A stretch of DNA of 64,000 bases from Streptomyces subrutilus. Its GTDB lineage: Bacteria > Actinomycetota > Actinomycetes > Streptomycetales > Streptomycetaceae. A program made the translations under genes and the position numbers. Shown in pieces: positions 44,497 to 54,385 of this stretch. Below the pieces are notes generated by a model. It was not told where the DNA came from, searched no databases, and saw nothing but the letters and a program-made list of their open reading frames with translations. Each line of letters opens with the position of its first letter. Position 1 is the first letter of the stretch. The stretch is from the NCBI RefSeq assembly GCF_008704535.1, contig NZ_CP023701.1, forward strand, positions 1,054,001 to 1,118,000, read 5' to 3'.

Positions 44497-45866
44497 CCGG
44501 TGGTGTCGATTCGCTGGAGCAGCGCGCGGGCGGCGGGCGCGTGCAAGGGGTGGAAGCCGGGCTGGCGCAGGGCTGCGGCGAGGTCGTCGCGGGCCTGGCG
44601 GGGGTGGCCGAGGGCGTCGTGGATGGCCGCCCGGTGGTAGTGGTAGAGCGCGTTGCGGGTACCGAGGGACAGGGCGCGGTCGGCCTGCTCCAGGGCTTCG
44701 GTGTCGCGGCCGGCCCGGTGCAGGGCCCAGGCGAAGGCGTCCTGGACGGCGATGAACGGCCGGGTGCGCAGGGCCTCTTCGGCCATGGTGACGGCGCGTT
44801 CGGGGCTGCCGTGGTCGGCTTCGAAGAGGATCGCGTCGGTGTCGGCGGGGGTGGTGCCCGTCGCACGGATCCGGTCCTGTGCCCGCAGGAGGGTGTACTG
44901 GGCTTCGGCCTCCTGCGGGTGGCCGAGGGCCTGGTGGAGTTCGCCGAGGCCCAACAGGAGGTGCGGCAGCGGGGCGACGGCCGCGGCGGCCCGGTAGTCG
45001 GCGAGGGCCGGGCCCGGTTCGCCCAGGGCCTCGCGGGCGCGGGCCCGGGCTTCGAGGAGCGCCGGGTCGCGGGGCGCGGCCCGCAGGCCGCTCTGCGCCT
45101 CGGCCAGGGCGCCCCGGCCGTCGCCGTCCTGGAGCGCCAGCGAGGCCAGGACCGTACGGGCGAAGGCCGATTCGCCGGGTGTCGCGGCCGCGGTGAGGGA
45201 GCGGCGCATCAGGTCGCGGGCCCCGGCGGTGTCGCCCCTGAGCTCGTAGGCGTAGGAGGCGCGGGCCAGGGAGGCGGCGTCGGGGCGCAGGTCCGTCATC
45301 GTCTGGACGGCCGCTTCCGCTTCGTCGTAGCGGCCCGACTGGGTGTAGGCGTCGGCGAGGACGCCGTGGGCGGTGGCGCTGTACGGGTCGCCCGCGGTGG
45401 CCTTGAGTGCCCAGTCCAGCGCGGTCGGGAAGTCGTGGCGGGCCGCCGCGAGCGCTCCCATGCCGATCTCGGCGTCCGTGTTGTCCGCGCGCTGGACGGC
45501 GAGCGAGGTCCGCAGCGCCTGCTCGGCGCGGGCGTAGGTGGCCGGGTCGGCGGTCGTCCGTCCCTGCTGGACGTACGCCATGCCCAGCGCGGCCCAGCCC
45601 GCGGCGTCCTTGGGCAGGCGGGTCACCCGGGCCTGGAGGGCGCCGAGGGAGCCGGGGGCCGCGGCGGGCGCCTGGGGGCCGGCCGTCGTCGCCCCGTCCG
45701 GGGTGAGGGCGACGGCGCCGACGGCGAACAGGGCCGCGCCCAGGGCCAGGGCCACCGCGGCGCCGGCCGGCCGTACGCGCCCGCGCCGGGGCGGCGGTTG
45801 CGCGGGGGGCGCGGGGGTGGCCGCGGCCGTTGGTGCGGGTGGAGCGGCGGTGGTGTTCTGCTGCAC
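44493..45866 (-). CDS. Membrane-anchored TPR-repeat protein
   Basis: 457 residues. A Pro/Ala-rich N-terminal tail, one membrane helix (about residues 34-53), then an extracellular array of TPR-like helix pairs (for example AGWAALGMAYVQQGRTTAD, AHGVLADAYTQSGRYDEAE, YHYHRAAIHDALGHPRQAR). It probably scaffolds other envelope proteins. It is coupled by an ATGA overlap to the NicO transporter and follows the DUF4331 gene, a trio found together in other actinobacteria. Confidence 0.88.
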   Translation of the reverse strand: MQQNTTAAPPAPTAAATPAPPAQPPPRRGRVRPAGAAVALALGAALFAVGAVALTPDGATTAGPQAPAAAPGSLGALQARVTRLPKDAAGWAALGMAYVQQGRTTADPATYARAEQALRTSLAVQRADNTDAEIGMGALAAARHDFPTALDWALKATAGDPYSATAHGVLADAYTQSGRYDEAEAAVQTMTDLRPDAASLARASYAYELRGDTAGARDLMRRSLTAAATPGESAFARTVLASLALQDGDGRGALAEAQSGLRAAPRDPALLEARARAREALGEPGPALADYRAAAAVAPLPHLLLGLGELHQALGHPQEAEAQYTLLRAQDRIRATGTTPADTDAILFEADHGSPERAVTMAEEALRTRPFIAVQDAFAWALHRAGRDTEALEQADRALSLGTRNALYHYHRAAIHDALGHPRQARDDLAAALRQPGFHPLHAPAARALLQRIDTTG

Positions 45867-45895
45867 GGAAGGTCCTCCCCGGTTCCTGGTGGTAC

Positions 45896-45958
45896 CGGTG
45901 GCCGGGCCGGGGCGCGCGCCCCGGCCCGGCCACCGCGGAGCAGCCCGGCTTCGGGCTG
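45896..45958. terminator. Double hairpin between DUF4331 and TPR genes
   Basis: A perfect 40-bp palindrome (45896-45935, centre GGGGCGCGCGCCCC) and a small hairpin CAGCCCG-GCTT-CGGGCTG (45941-45958), both within 71 bp after the DUF4331 stop. They may terminate or attenuate, so that the secreted DUF4331 protein is made in excess over the TPR and transporter genes. Confidence 0.8.
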
Positions 45959-45966
45959 CGACCGGA

Positions 45967-47562
45967 TCAGCCGTTCTTGGCGCGGCGGCGCAGCCGGACG
46001 GCGCCGGCGCCGAGGAGCAGCGCGCCCGCGCCGCCGAGCGCGGCGGCCGAGGTGCCGACGGGGCCTGCCGGGGAGGTGTCCGCCGAGGACTGCTCCGCGC
46101 TCCGCTCGGGGGCGTTGGGACCGCGGTTGACGTTCTTGGTGTGGGGCAGCGCCACGTACGGGAAGGTGGCGCCGAACGGCACCTCGTTCGTGTCGACCCG
46201 GTCGCCGTCCGCGAGCGCGGGGACGAGGACGCCGGTCTGGGCGGCGCCTTCGACGGCCTGGAGGGAGATGTCGATGACGTCGTCCGCGAGGCGGCGCCCG
46301 TTCGGGAAGCCGGCCAGGTCGCCCGCGAGGACGCCGAGGCGCTTGGGCTGCGCGGTGGGCGGCACCGCCATGTTGAGGCGCAGTTCCTCTGCGGGGACGA
46401 TCCTCTTGGGGTTCGCGTCCTTGTTGAGGCGGTGCGCGTTCAGGTCGGCCTTGATCGGGCCGCAGGCCTTGCAGATGCCGGTGAGGTAGATCTCGGCGAG
46501 GTCGTTGCGGGGCGTGGCGGGGGCCGGCACGCCGTAGACCTGCTGGATGAGCTTGGGGAGGATCGGGTCGTAGACCTTGTCGACGACGGGCTGGACCGTG
46601 CGGTCCTGCGAGGGGTTGAGGGTGTTGAAGGCGTCCTTGTACTTGAGCGGTACGACGACCTCGTTGACCAGCGGGTTGCCCAGGCGGGACACCTGCTTCC
46701 ACTCCCGCTGGTGGCCCTTGTCTCGGGAGTCGCTGACGGTGACGCCCTCGCGTTCGGTGGTCGACCACACGCCGACGACCGGGTTGCGCGACGTGTTGCC
46801 GCCCAGGGCGAGCTGCTTCTTGGGGACCTGGATGGCGATGGTGTTGACGTTGTAGCCGGCCAGGGTGTCCTGTCCGCGCTCGCTCAGGTTGCCGCCGTAC
46901 AGGAGGTCGAAGACGCGCAGGTCGGCGAAGAACGGGTCCTCGGCCTGGCCGGCGTAGGTCTTGCCGCCGCCGGGCAGGCCCAGGGTCGCCTGGTTGCGCA
47001 GCGCCGTGTAGTTGGGCATCGACGCCTTGCCCGTGCGGGAGGGGGCGGCCGGGACTCCGGACAGGATGGTCCTGCTCTTGCCGCCGGTGGTGACGACGAG
47101 GTCGTAGACCTGGCGGAAGTTGAGGTCCGGGTCGTTGAGCGAGGTGACCGGGCCGGTGTTGTAGAGGAACTGGTTGGCGGAGTCGCGGTAGCTGCTGCGG
47201 AAGCGCCAGGTGTAGGTGACGTCGGAGACGCCGTCACCGGTGTTGTCGACCTTGATGTTGTAGCGCAGGTCGTCGCCGAACGCGTAGAAGTTGGGGCCGC
47301 CGTTGGGCTCCTCCATGGGGATCCAGTTGGCCACCATCGTCACGGTGTCGGACTTGTCGGGGCTGGTGAACGCGTACACGTCGGTGTTGTCCGCCCGCGG
47401 GTCCCCGGCGATGAGGGGCGCCTCGCGGTGGCTGGAGGCGGCGCTGGTGCCGGGCGCCAGGGTCATCGCGCCGAGGCCGGCGGCCAGGGTGGTGGCGCCG
47501 AGCACGAGCAGGGACTGGTCGAGGACGCGGCGCGAGCGCGGACCGGCCTGGGAAACCTTCAC
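45967..47562 (-). CDS. DUF4331 family exported protein
   Basis: 531 residues. A twin-Arg signal region (SRRVLDQSLLVLGATTLA) leads to ASSHREAPLIAGDPRADNTDVYAF, the DUF4331 hallmark. The rest is a soluble beta-rich domain with two nearby Cys (GICKACGPIK). The C-terminus has a hydrophobic helix and RLRRRAKNG, so the protein is probably anchored outside the cell. GTG 47562 with AAGGA just upstream. Function unknown; its steady association with a metal permease and a TPR protein suggests metal or redox handling at the envelope. Confidence 0.9.
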   Translation of the reverse strand: MKVSQAGPRSRRVLDQSLLVLGATTLAAGLGAMTLAPGTSAASSHREAPLIAGDPRADNTDVYAFTSPDKSDTVTMVANWIPMEEPNGGPNFYAFGDDLRYNIKVDNTGDGVSDVTYTWRFRSSYRDSANQFLYNTGPVTSLNDPDLNFRQVYDLVVTTGGKSRTILSGVPAAPSRTGKASMPNYTALRNQATLGLPGGGKTYAGQAEDPFFADLRVFDLLYGGNLSERGQDTLAGYNVNTIAIQVPKKQLALGGNTSRNPVVGVWSTTEREGVTVSDSRDKGHQREWKQVSRLGNPLVNEVVVPLKYKDAFNTLNPSQDRTVQPVVDKVYDPILPKLIQQVYGVPAPATPRNDLAEIYLTGICKACGPIKADLNAHRLNKDANPKRIVPAEELRLNMAVPPTAQPKRLGVLAGDLAGFPNGRRLADDVIDISLQAVEGAAQTGVLVPALADGDRVDTNEVPFGATFPYVALPHTKNVNRGPNAPERSAEQSSADTSPAGPVGTSAAALGGAGALLLGAGAVRLRRRAKNG

Positions 47563-48198
47563 GGAATTCCTTCTGTCTGCGGACTCCCCCGGCACGCGCG
47601 GCGGCGTGACGCGGAGGGGGCTGGTGGGATGGCGGTCGGCACCGCTACGAGGGGTCTCGCAGTGCCCAAGCCGGCTGGGGGAACGGTCAACGGGAAGCCG
47701 GACGGCTGGGCACGCCACCACGCAGGAACTGCGCAGCGGTAGACAAGCACGACGGCAACCCGGTGCGCAGCCACCCCGGGGCGGCGGCGCGCCGCGGCCG
47801 GGGCGCCGTCGAGGGGGAAACCGCCGGTGGGACCGCCGACGCGGCCACGGCGCGGGCCGTGAAAATCGCCGGCGACACCGCTCGCGCCGACTACGCCGAA
47901 CGGGTCCGGGGCCCCTTGTTGCAACAGATGCGCAATAAGGGCGGTCGGGTGGATTCACCCCTTCGGCCCCGTCAGGCCGGTGCGCGCGGCCACCCGAACG
48001 CCCCGGGACACGCCCGCCGGCGCCGTGTCCGCTCGCCCGGATGCCCGTCCCGGCGGGCGGAACGCGACCGGGCCGTCTAGCGTCGTCCGGACCCGCCACC
48101 GGTACCGCCCGGAGGCCCGGCCGGCCGGCACCGCCCGCACGGCACGGTCCGCCGGCGGCAGCCCACCGGCCGGCCGGCCACGAAACGCAGGAGTGTGT
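47563..48198. other. Long intergenic region without a convincing gene
   Basis: 636 bp between divergent DUF4331 and methyltransferase genes. Short open frames exist on both strands but none has a good ribosome site or recognisable product. It holds the TTGCAA-type element at 47919-47935 and presumably both promoters. Confidence 0.6.
47919..47935. promoter_or_regulatory. Nur-box-like element upstream of DUF4331-TPR-NicO
   Basis: TTGCAA-CAGAT-GCGCAA matches 10 of 12 arm positions of the Streptomyces Nur (nickel) box TTGCAA-N5-TTGCAA. It lies about 360 bp before the DUF4331 start, unusually far, and about 260 bp before the methyltransferase. Tentative. Confidence 0.35.
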
Positions 48199-48876
48199 GT
48201 GAGCACCGCCGGGACCCCGCGGGTCACCGCCCCCGAACCTTGGAACCGGGGCCCCTACGCCGCCGCGATCGGCTCGTCGGCGGGCAACCTCACGCTGCGG
48301 GACGCCGAGGGCTGGTGCCTGCCTTTGGACGTCCGGCGGTGGAGCGCGCCGGCGGACGCCGCCGACCGGGCGGTGGTGGAGCGGTGCTCGGGCCGCGTGC
48401 TGGACATCGGCTGCGGGGCCGGACGGTTCGTCGAGGCGCTCACCCGGTGCGGGCACCGGGCCCTGGGCATCGACGTGTGCCCCACCGCCGTCATCTCCAC
48501 GGTGTGCCGGGGCGGGGCCGCCGTCAGCCGCTCGGTCTTCGAGCCGCTGCCCGAGGAGGGCCGCTGGGACACGGCGCTCCTCATCGACGGGAACATCGGC
48601 ATCGGCGGGAACCCGCGGACCCTGCTGGGCCGCATCCGGGAACTCGTGCACGACCGGGGGCTGCTGATCGTGGAGACCGCCCCCGCGGACGTGGACGAAC
48701 GCCGGCGGGTACGCCTCCACGCCGGCCCGCAGGCCGCCGGTCCGGTCTTCGCCTGGGCCACGGTCGGGGCCCGCGCGCTGGAGCGGCACGCGCGCACGTG
48801 CGGCTGGACGGTCGTCGAGGAGTGGGGCGGTCCTTCGGGGGAGCGTCACTTCGCGGCCCTGCGCCCCGCGGCCTGA
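48199..48876 (+). CDS. SAM-dependent class I methyltransferase
   Basis: 225 residues. Motif I is clear in RVLDIGCGAGRFVEAL, followed by ALGIDVCPTAV (acidic ribose-binding residue) and TALLIDGNIGIGG. GTG 48199 has GGAG 5 nt upstream. Substrate unknown. The gene end overlaps the convergent membrane-protein gene by 31 nt. Confidence 0.88.
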   Translation: MSTAGTPRVTAPEPWNRGPYAAAIGSSAGNLTLRDAEGWCLPLDVRRWSAPADAADRAVVERCSGRVLDIGCGAGRFVEALTRCGHRALGIDVCPTAVISTVCRGGAAVSRSVFEPLPEEGRWDTALLIDGNIGIGGNPRTLLGRIRELVHDRGLLIVETAPADVDERRRVRLHAGPQAAGPVFAWATVGARALERHARTCGWTVVEEWGGPSGERHFAALRPAA

Positions 48877-49391
48877 GCCTTCGCCCGGGCCCGGGCCTCC
48901 CTGCGCTCGGGTCGCAGCCGCAGCCGGGTCCGTACGATCAGCACGAGCGCCGAGGCCGCGAACAGGCCGGCGGTGATCAGGAGCCAGCGGGCCAGGAATC
49001 CGTCGGCCGACAGGGCGGTGTACGCGGTGTAGTGGCCGCCCTGTCGCAGGATCAGCGGCCACCAGACGAGGAACAGGACCCCCGCGATGAAGGCCGGCAC
49101 ACGGAGGTGGTTGACGCTCGGGCGCGGCACGGTCCCGGGCGCGGAGGTCCGGCCCCGGAAGAGGAGTTGGGCGGCCCGGTCGGTGAGGGTGTAGCAGGGG
49201 AGCAGGACCAGGTCGTGCAGCAGGGCCGCTCCGACGAACCAGAGCGCCACCCCGACGGTGTCGCCCTTCAGCAGCCGGATCCCGGCGTAGAGGGCGAGGG
49301 CGAAGGAGGCGAGGGTGAGCAGGAGGTGGAGCGGGGAGGCACCGTACCGGCGGGCGAAGGCGGCGGCCGGGCCGCTCGTGGTGCGCGTCAT
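48846..49391 (-). CDS. Four-helix membrane protein, partner of molybdoenzyme
   Basis: 181 residues with about four helices (LHLLLTLASFALALYAGI, VALWFVGAALLHDLVLLP, VPAFIAGVLFLVWWPLIL, WLLITAGLFAASALVLIV) and a very basic C-terminal tail. A conserved-looking HD in the second helix could bind heme or quinone, but this is a guess. ATG overlaps the stop of the molybdopterin oxidoreductase, so it may be a subunit of that complex. Family not recognised. Confidence 0.8.
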   Translation of the reverse strand: MTRTTSGPAAAFARRYGASPLHLLLTLASFALALYAGIRLLKGDTVGVALWFVGAALLHDLVLLPCYTLTDRAAQLLFRGRTSAPGTVPRPSVNHLRVPAFIAGVLFLVWWPLILRQGGHYTAYTALSADGFLARWLLITAGLFAASALVLIVRTRLRLRPERREARARAKAQAAGRRAAK

Positions 49392-50794
49392 GCGGGCTCT
49401 CCGAAGGTGAGGCGGGTGACCCACTTCGTGTTGTGGACCCCGGGGGCCGCGGGGACGATGACGCGGGCCGGGTAGCCGTGGTCCGGTGACAGGTCCGCCC
49501 CGTTCACCCGCATCGCGAGGAGCGAGCGGTCGTCGCGCGCCTGGTTGGCGGCCAGGACCACCGAGGAGAACGATCCGCCGCGCTGGACGGACTCGACGAG
49601 CACCGGCGGGGTGTCGGTGCCGAGCCCGACGAGCGCGGCGAGGTCGGTGAGCCGGACGCCCGCCCACTGCTGGTCGGGCGTGGACCAGCCCTCCACGCAG
49701 GCGATCGGCAGCGCCGCCTCCCGTTGCGGCATCGCGAGCAGCATCGCGCGGGTCAGCACCTCCTGCCGGCCGCCGCCGCGCACCGTCAGCCGCCAGGCGG
49801 GGCCGATGTCGCTGGGCCGGATGCCGCTGGAGGCCGCGGTCTTGTTGATCTGGAAGCCGTTGGGGCCCGAACCGGGTTCCCGGCCGTGCGGGGCCAGCAG
49901 GGCCGTCCTGCGCCACCAGCCGCCGATGCTCTGACCGGCCGTGACGGCCAGCAGCGCGAGCGACCCGGCGCCGACCATCGCGACCGCGCCCCGCCGGGAG
50001 ATCGTCGGGGGCGCCGGGCGGGGCGAGACGAGCCCGGCCGCTTCCGCCGAGTCGGGCGCCGGCTGGAAGCCGCGGCCGGCCCGCACCGCACGGACGGCGC
50101 GCGGGAGGCGGAAGGCGACGTGGACGGCGAAGGCGGCCATGAACACCCAGGCGCCGTAGAAGTGCAGGGTGTAGAAGGAGCCGGGGAAGACGTAGTCCAG
50201 CTGGATGTTGAGGATCCCGGTGACGAACGTGAAGCCGGCGCCGCCGACGAGCAGGAGCAGCGAGAGCCGGTCCAGGGCGTGCGCGGCGGAGCGCACGGGC
50301 GGCCACTCGAAGAGCTTCGGGATCACCGACCACAGCTTGGCGAGCAGGACCGGGACCAGGGTCACGCCGAGGACGGTGTGGACGCCCTGGGTGAGCCGGT
50401 AGAGCCACGCGGGTGAGGTGGGCCAGGTGAACAGGTAGAAGCCGAGCAGGCCCTTGTCCGGGGTCTGGTCGTTGCCCGGCGCGAGGTCCGGGTTGTACGC
50501 GGCGTACGACAGCAGCCCCGTCACGAACAGCACCGCCACCCCGGCCAGCAGCACCAGCCCGAACAACCCGGTCAGCCAGGGTCCCCGCAGGGGGCTGCGC
50601 CAGAACCCGGGACGGGCCGGACCGGGCGGCGGACCCGCGGCCCGCGCCCGCTCCCCCGCGTCCCGCGCCCGCGCCGCCGCCGCGCGCACCCGCGCGGCGA
50701 GGGGCCCCCGGTGCGCGGCGGCGGGCCGGGCCGGGGGCCGCGGCCGTCCGGGGGCGCCGTCGGGCCGGTCGTGCCCTCCGCCACTCGCGTCCAT
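49388..50794 (-). CDS. Cytochrome b561-like / molybdopterin oxidoreductase fusion
   Basis: 468 residues. A 65-residue Arg/Pro/Ala-rich cytosolic start, four helices with histidines placed as heme b ligands (RLTQGVHTVLG, LHFYGAWVF, AFAVHVAF), then a fifth helix with a twin-arginine start (ISRRGAVAMVGAGSLALLA), then a sulfite-oxidase-fold domain with the cofactor Cys in LPIACVEGW. The catalytic part would lie outside the cell and pass electrons to heme and the quinone pool. ATG 50794 has GGAGG 9 nt upstream and is preferred to GTG 50803. Confidence 0.88.
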   Translation of the reverse strand: MDASGGGHDRPDGAPGRPRPPARPAAAHRGPLAARVRAAAARARDAGERARAAGPPPGPARPGFWRSPLRGPWLTGLFGLVLLAGVAVLFVTGLLSYAAYNPDLAPGNDQTPDKGLLGFYLFTWPTSPAWLYRLTQGVHTVLGVTLVPVLLAKLWSVIPKLFEWPPVRSAAHALDRLSLLLLVGGAGFTFVTGILNIQLDYVFPGSFYTLHFYGAWVFMAAFAVHVAFRLPRAVRAVRAGRGFQPAPDSAEAAGLVSPRPAPPTISRRGAVAMVGAGSLALLAVTAGQSIGGWWRRTALLAPHGREPGSGPNGFQINKTAASSGIRPSDIGPAWRLTVRGGGRQEVLTRAMLLAMPQREAALPIACVEGWSTPDQQWAGVRLTDLAALVGLGTDTPPVLVESVQRGGSFSSVVLAANQARDDRSLLAMRVNGADLSPDHGYPARVIVPAAPGVHNTKWVTRLTFGEPA

Positions 50795-50923
50795 TCGGGA
50801 CACCTCCGCACACGTCCGGCCCTCAGGGCATGGGTACCGGGGAGAACATCCCCTACCCGCGCCCCGGGCCCGGCCCGTGACACGCGGCGCAATCCTTACG
50901 GTGCGCGGACGGCGGACGGCGCG

Positions 50924-51355
50924 TCAGTGGCGGGGCGGGTGGGCGGCCGTGCTCAGGAAGAAGTCGTCGATGCTGCGCACCGCCTCGACGAACTCGTCGA
51001 GGTTGACGGGCTTGGTGACGTAGGCGTTGGCCCGCTGCTGGTAGGCGCCGTGGATGTCGTCGGGCGCGTTGGATGTGGTGAGCACCACCACGGGGATGAG
51101 CGCGAGGTCCTCGTCCGCCTTGAGCACGGCCAGCAGCTCGCGCCCGTTCATGCGCGGCATGTTGAGGTCGAGGACGATCAGGTCGGGGCGGGGGGCCGCC
51201 GGGTCCTGGAGGTGGGCGAGCGCGGCGAGGCCGTCGTCGACCTGGGTGATGGTGCGGGGCAGGCCGTGCTCGTGGAGGGCTTCCTCGATGAGCAGGACGT
51301 CGGCTGCGTCGTCTTCGACCAAGAGCACGTCGTACGTGCGGGGGGAGACGTTCAT
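50924..51355 (-). CDS. REC-only response regulator (Rcp1/CheY-like)
   Basis: 143 residues, a single receiver domain: LLVEDDAADVLLIEEAL, phospho-Asp in LIVLDLNMPRMNG, Thr in VLTTSN and Lys in VTKPVNLDEF. This subtype (Rcp1-like) is typically paired with phytochrome-like kinases. The divergent kinase at 51563 has exactly the matching HisKA type, so they are likely partners sharing the palindrome between them. Confidence 0.92.
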   Translation of the reverse strand: MNVSPRTYDVLLVEDDAADVLLIEEALHEHGLPRTITQVDDGLAALAHLQDPAAPRPDLIVLDLNMPRMNGRELLAVLKADEDLALIPVVVLTTSNAPDDIHGAYQQRANAYVTKPVNLDEFVEAVRSIDDFFLSTAAHPPRH

Positions 51356-51461
51356 CTCATCGCTTCCTGGGGTCGTTGTCCGGGCGGTGGGAACCGGGCC
51401 GGCGGCGGGTGCGCCGTTCACGTGCGGAGCGGACCCGTCCACAGAGTAGGCCCCTCCACCC

Positions 51462-51487
51462 GGTCCGACAACAACTGTTGTCGGACC
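51462..51487. promoter_or_regulatory. 26-bp perfect palindrome between divergent regulator and kinase
   Basis: Arms GGTCCGACAACA and TGTTGTCGGACC (12 bp each) around a 2-bp centre. It lies 76 bp before the kinase and 107 bp before the regulator start. A 2-nt centre makes a hairpin less likely than a dimer-binding operator for an unlinked repressor. Confidence 0.75.
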
Positions 51488-51562
51488 ACGGGTATGCTCT
51501 CACCGCTTCCGCCTTCCCCGTGTGCCACCCGGGGGGCAACGCGATCGAGACGAGGCGTACCA

Positions 51563-53197
<1,635 letters not shown>

Positions 53198-53370
53198 GGC
53201 GGGGGATCCGCGCCCCCGGCCGCCGAGCGGGCGGCCCGCCCGACAAGCCGACTATGAGGCCGTCGGAGTGGTCTTGCCGGTCCGGGCCCGTCCGCGCTCC
53301 CGGGCGCCGCGAACCCCGGGTGTATCCCGGTCGCGAACGCGTCGGGACAGCACACCACCCGGGGAGCATC

Positions 53371-54255
53371 ATGCGCACACGCAAGACGACCGTCGCCGTG
53401 TCCATCGCCGTGGCCGCGGCCCTGTCCGCGCCCGTCCTGGCCGCCGCGGACGGCGGTTTCGGCGCCGGCCCCGCCATGGACGGCGACCGCACGGCGCGCA
53501 CCGCGCTGACCGCGATCGGCCTCACCTCGAACCAGCGCCTCGTGGAGTTCACGGTGGACCGGCCGGGCCGGACCGTGCCCATCGGCAGGGTCTCGGGGCT
53601 CAGCGGGGACACCAGGCTCGTCGGCATCGACTTCCGGGTGCAGAACGAGAAGCTGTACGGCGTCGGCGACAAGGGCGGTGTCTACACCCTCGGCACCACC
53701 GACGCCAAGGCCGTGAAGGTCTCCCAGCTCACCGTCGCCCTGTCCGGCGCGCGGTTCGGCGTGGACTTCAACCCGGCCGCGAACCGGCTGCGCGTCATCA
53801 GCGACACCGGCCAGAACCTGCGCCACAACCTCGACGACGCCGCGGCCCCCCTCGGCACCACCGCCGACGGCGCCCTGACCAACCCCACCGCTCCCCCGTC
53901 GACCGCCAAGGGCGTGAGCGCGGCCGCGTACACCGACAACGACCTGAACCCGGCGACCGCGACCTCGCTGTTCGACATCGACACCGGCGCCGACCGGGTG
54001 TCGCTGCAGTCCCCGGCCAACGCCGGGACGCTCGCCCCCACCGGCAACCTCGGCGTGGACGCGGGCCCGGACGCCGGCTTCGACATCTACTTCTCGCCGA
54101 AGCAGGGCACGAACCAGGGCTTCGCCGTGCTCCGCACCGGCGGCGCCTTCCGGCTCTACGGGATCAACCTGCTCACCGGAGCCGCCCGCGACCTCGGCGC
54201 CTTCCCGAAGGACCGGCAGGTCACCGACCTCGCGCTGCCGCTGAACCAGAACTGA
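53371..54255 (+). CDS. DUF4394 exported protein
   Basis: 294 residues with a Sec signal (VAVSIAVAAALSAPVLAAA). The mature protein has DUF4394 landmarks: TALTAIGLTSNQRLVEF, GDTRLVGIDFRVQNEKLYGVGDKGGVYTL, GVDFNPAANRLRVISDTGQN (each only in part) and the closing FAVLRTGGAFRLYGINLLTG. It is predicted to be a beta-propeller-like secreted protein of unknown role. A strong hairpin follows. Confidence 0.9.
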   Translation: MRTRKTTVAVSIAVAAALSAPVLAAADGGFGAGPAMDGDRTARTALTAIGLTSNQRLVEFTVDRPGRTVPIGRVSGLSGDTRLVGIDFRVQNEKLYGVGDKGGVYTLGTTDAKAVKVSQLTVALSGARFGVDFNPAANRLRVISDTGQNLRHNLDDAAAPLGTTADGALTNPTAPPSTAKGVSAAAYTDNDLNPATATSLFDIDTGADRVSLQSPANAGTLAPTGNLGVDAGPDAGFDIYFSPKQGTNQGFAVLRTGGAFRLYGINLLTGAARDLGAFPKDRQVTDLALPLNQN

Positions 54256-54257
54256 CC

Positions 54258-54313
54258 GCGGCCCGGCGTGCGGTGGGCCGTTCGGCGGACCGGCCCACCG
54301 CACGCCGGGCCGC
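54258..54313. terminator. Hairpin terminator after DUF4394 gene
   Basis: Perfect 23-bp stem with a 10-nt loop, starting 3 nt after the stop codon. Confidence 0.92.
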
Positions 54314-54385
54314 CGTGCTCCGCGGCCGCCGCCAGCCCCGCGACCGGGCTGCCGGGGCCTCCACGCCCGTCCACGGGGAGAACGC

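Noticed and set aside
47763..48080. 105-residue + frame in the 47.5-48.2 kb gap
   Set aside because: No ribosome site, Arg/Gly-rich second half and no recognisable domain.
50793..50798. CCGAAT at the start of the first molybdoenzyme gene as SigK-like -10
   Set aside because: The -35 position reads CCGGAC instead of CCATCC, and a proper ribosome site supports an ordinary leader.
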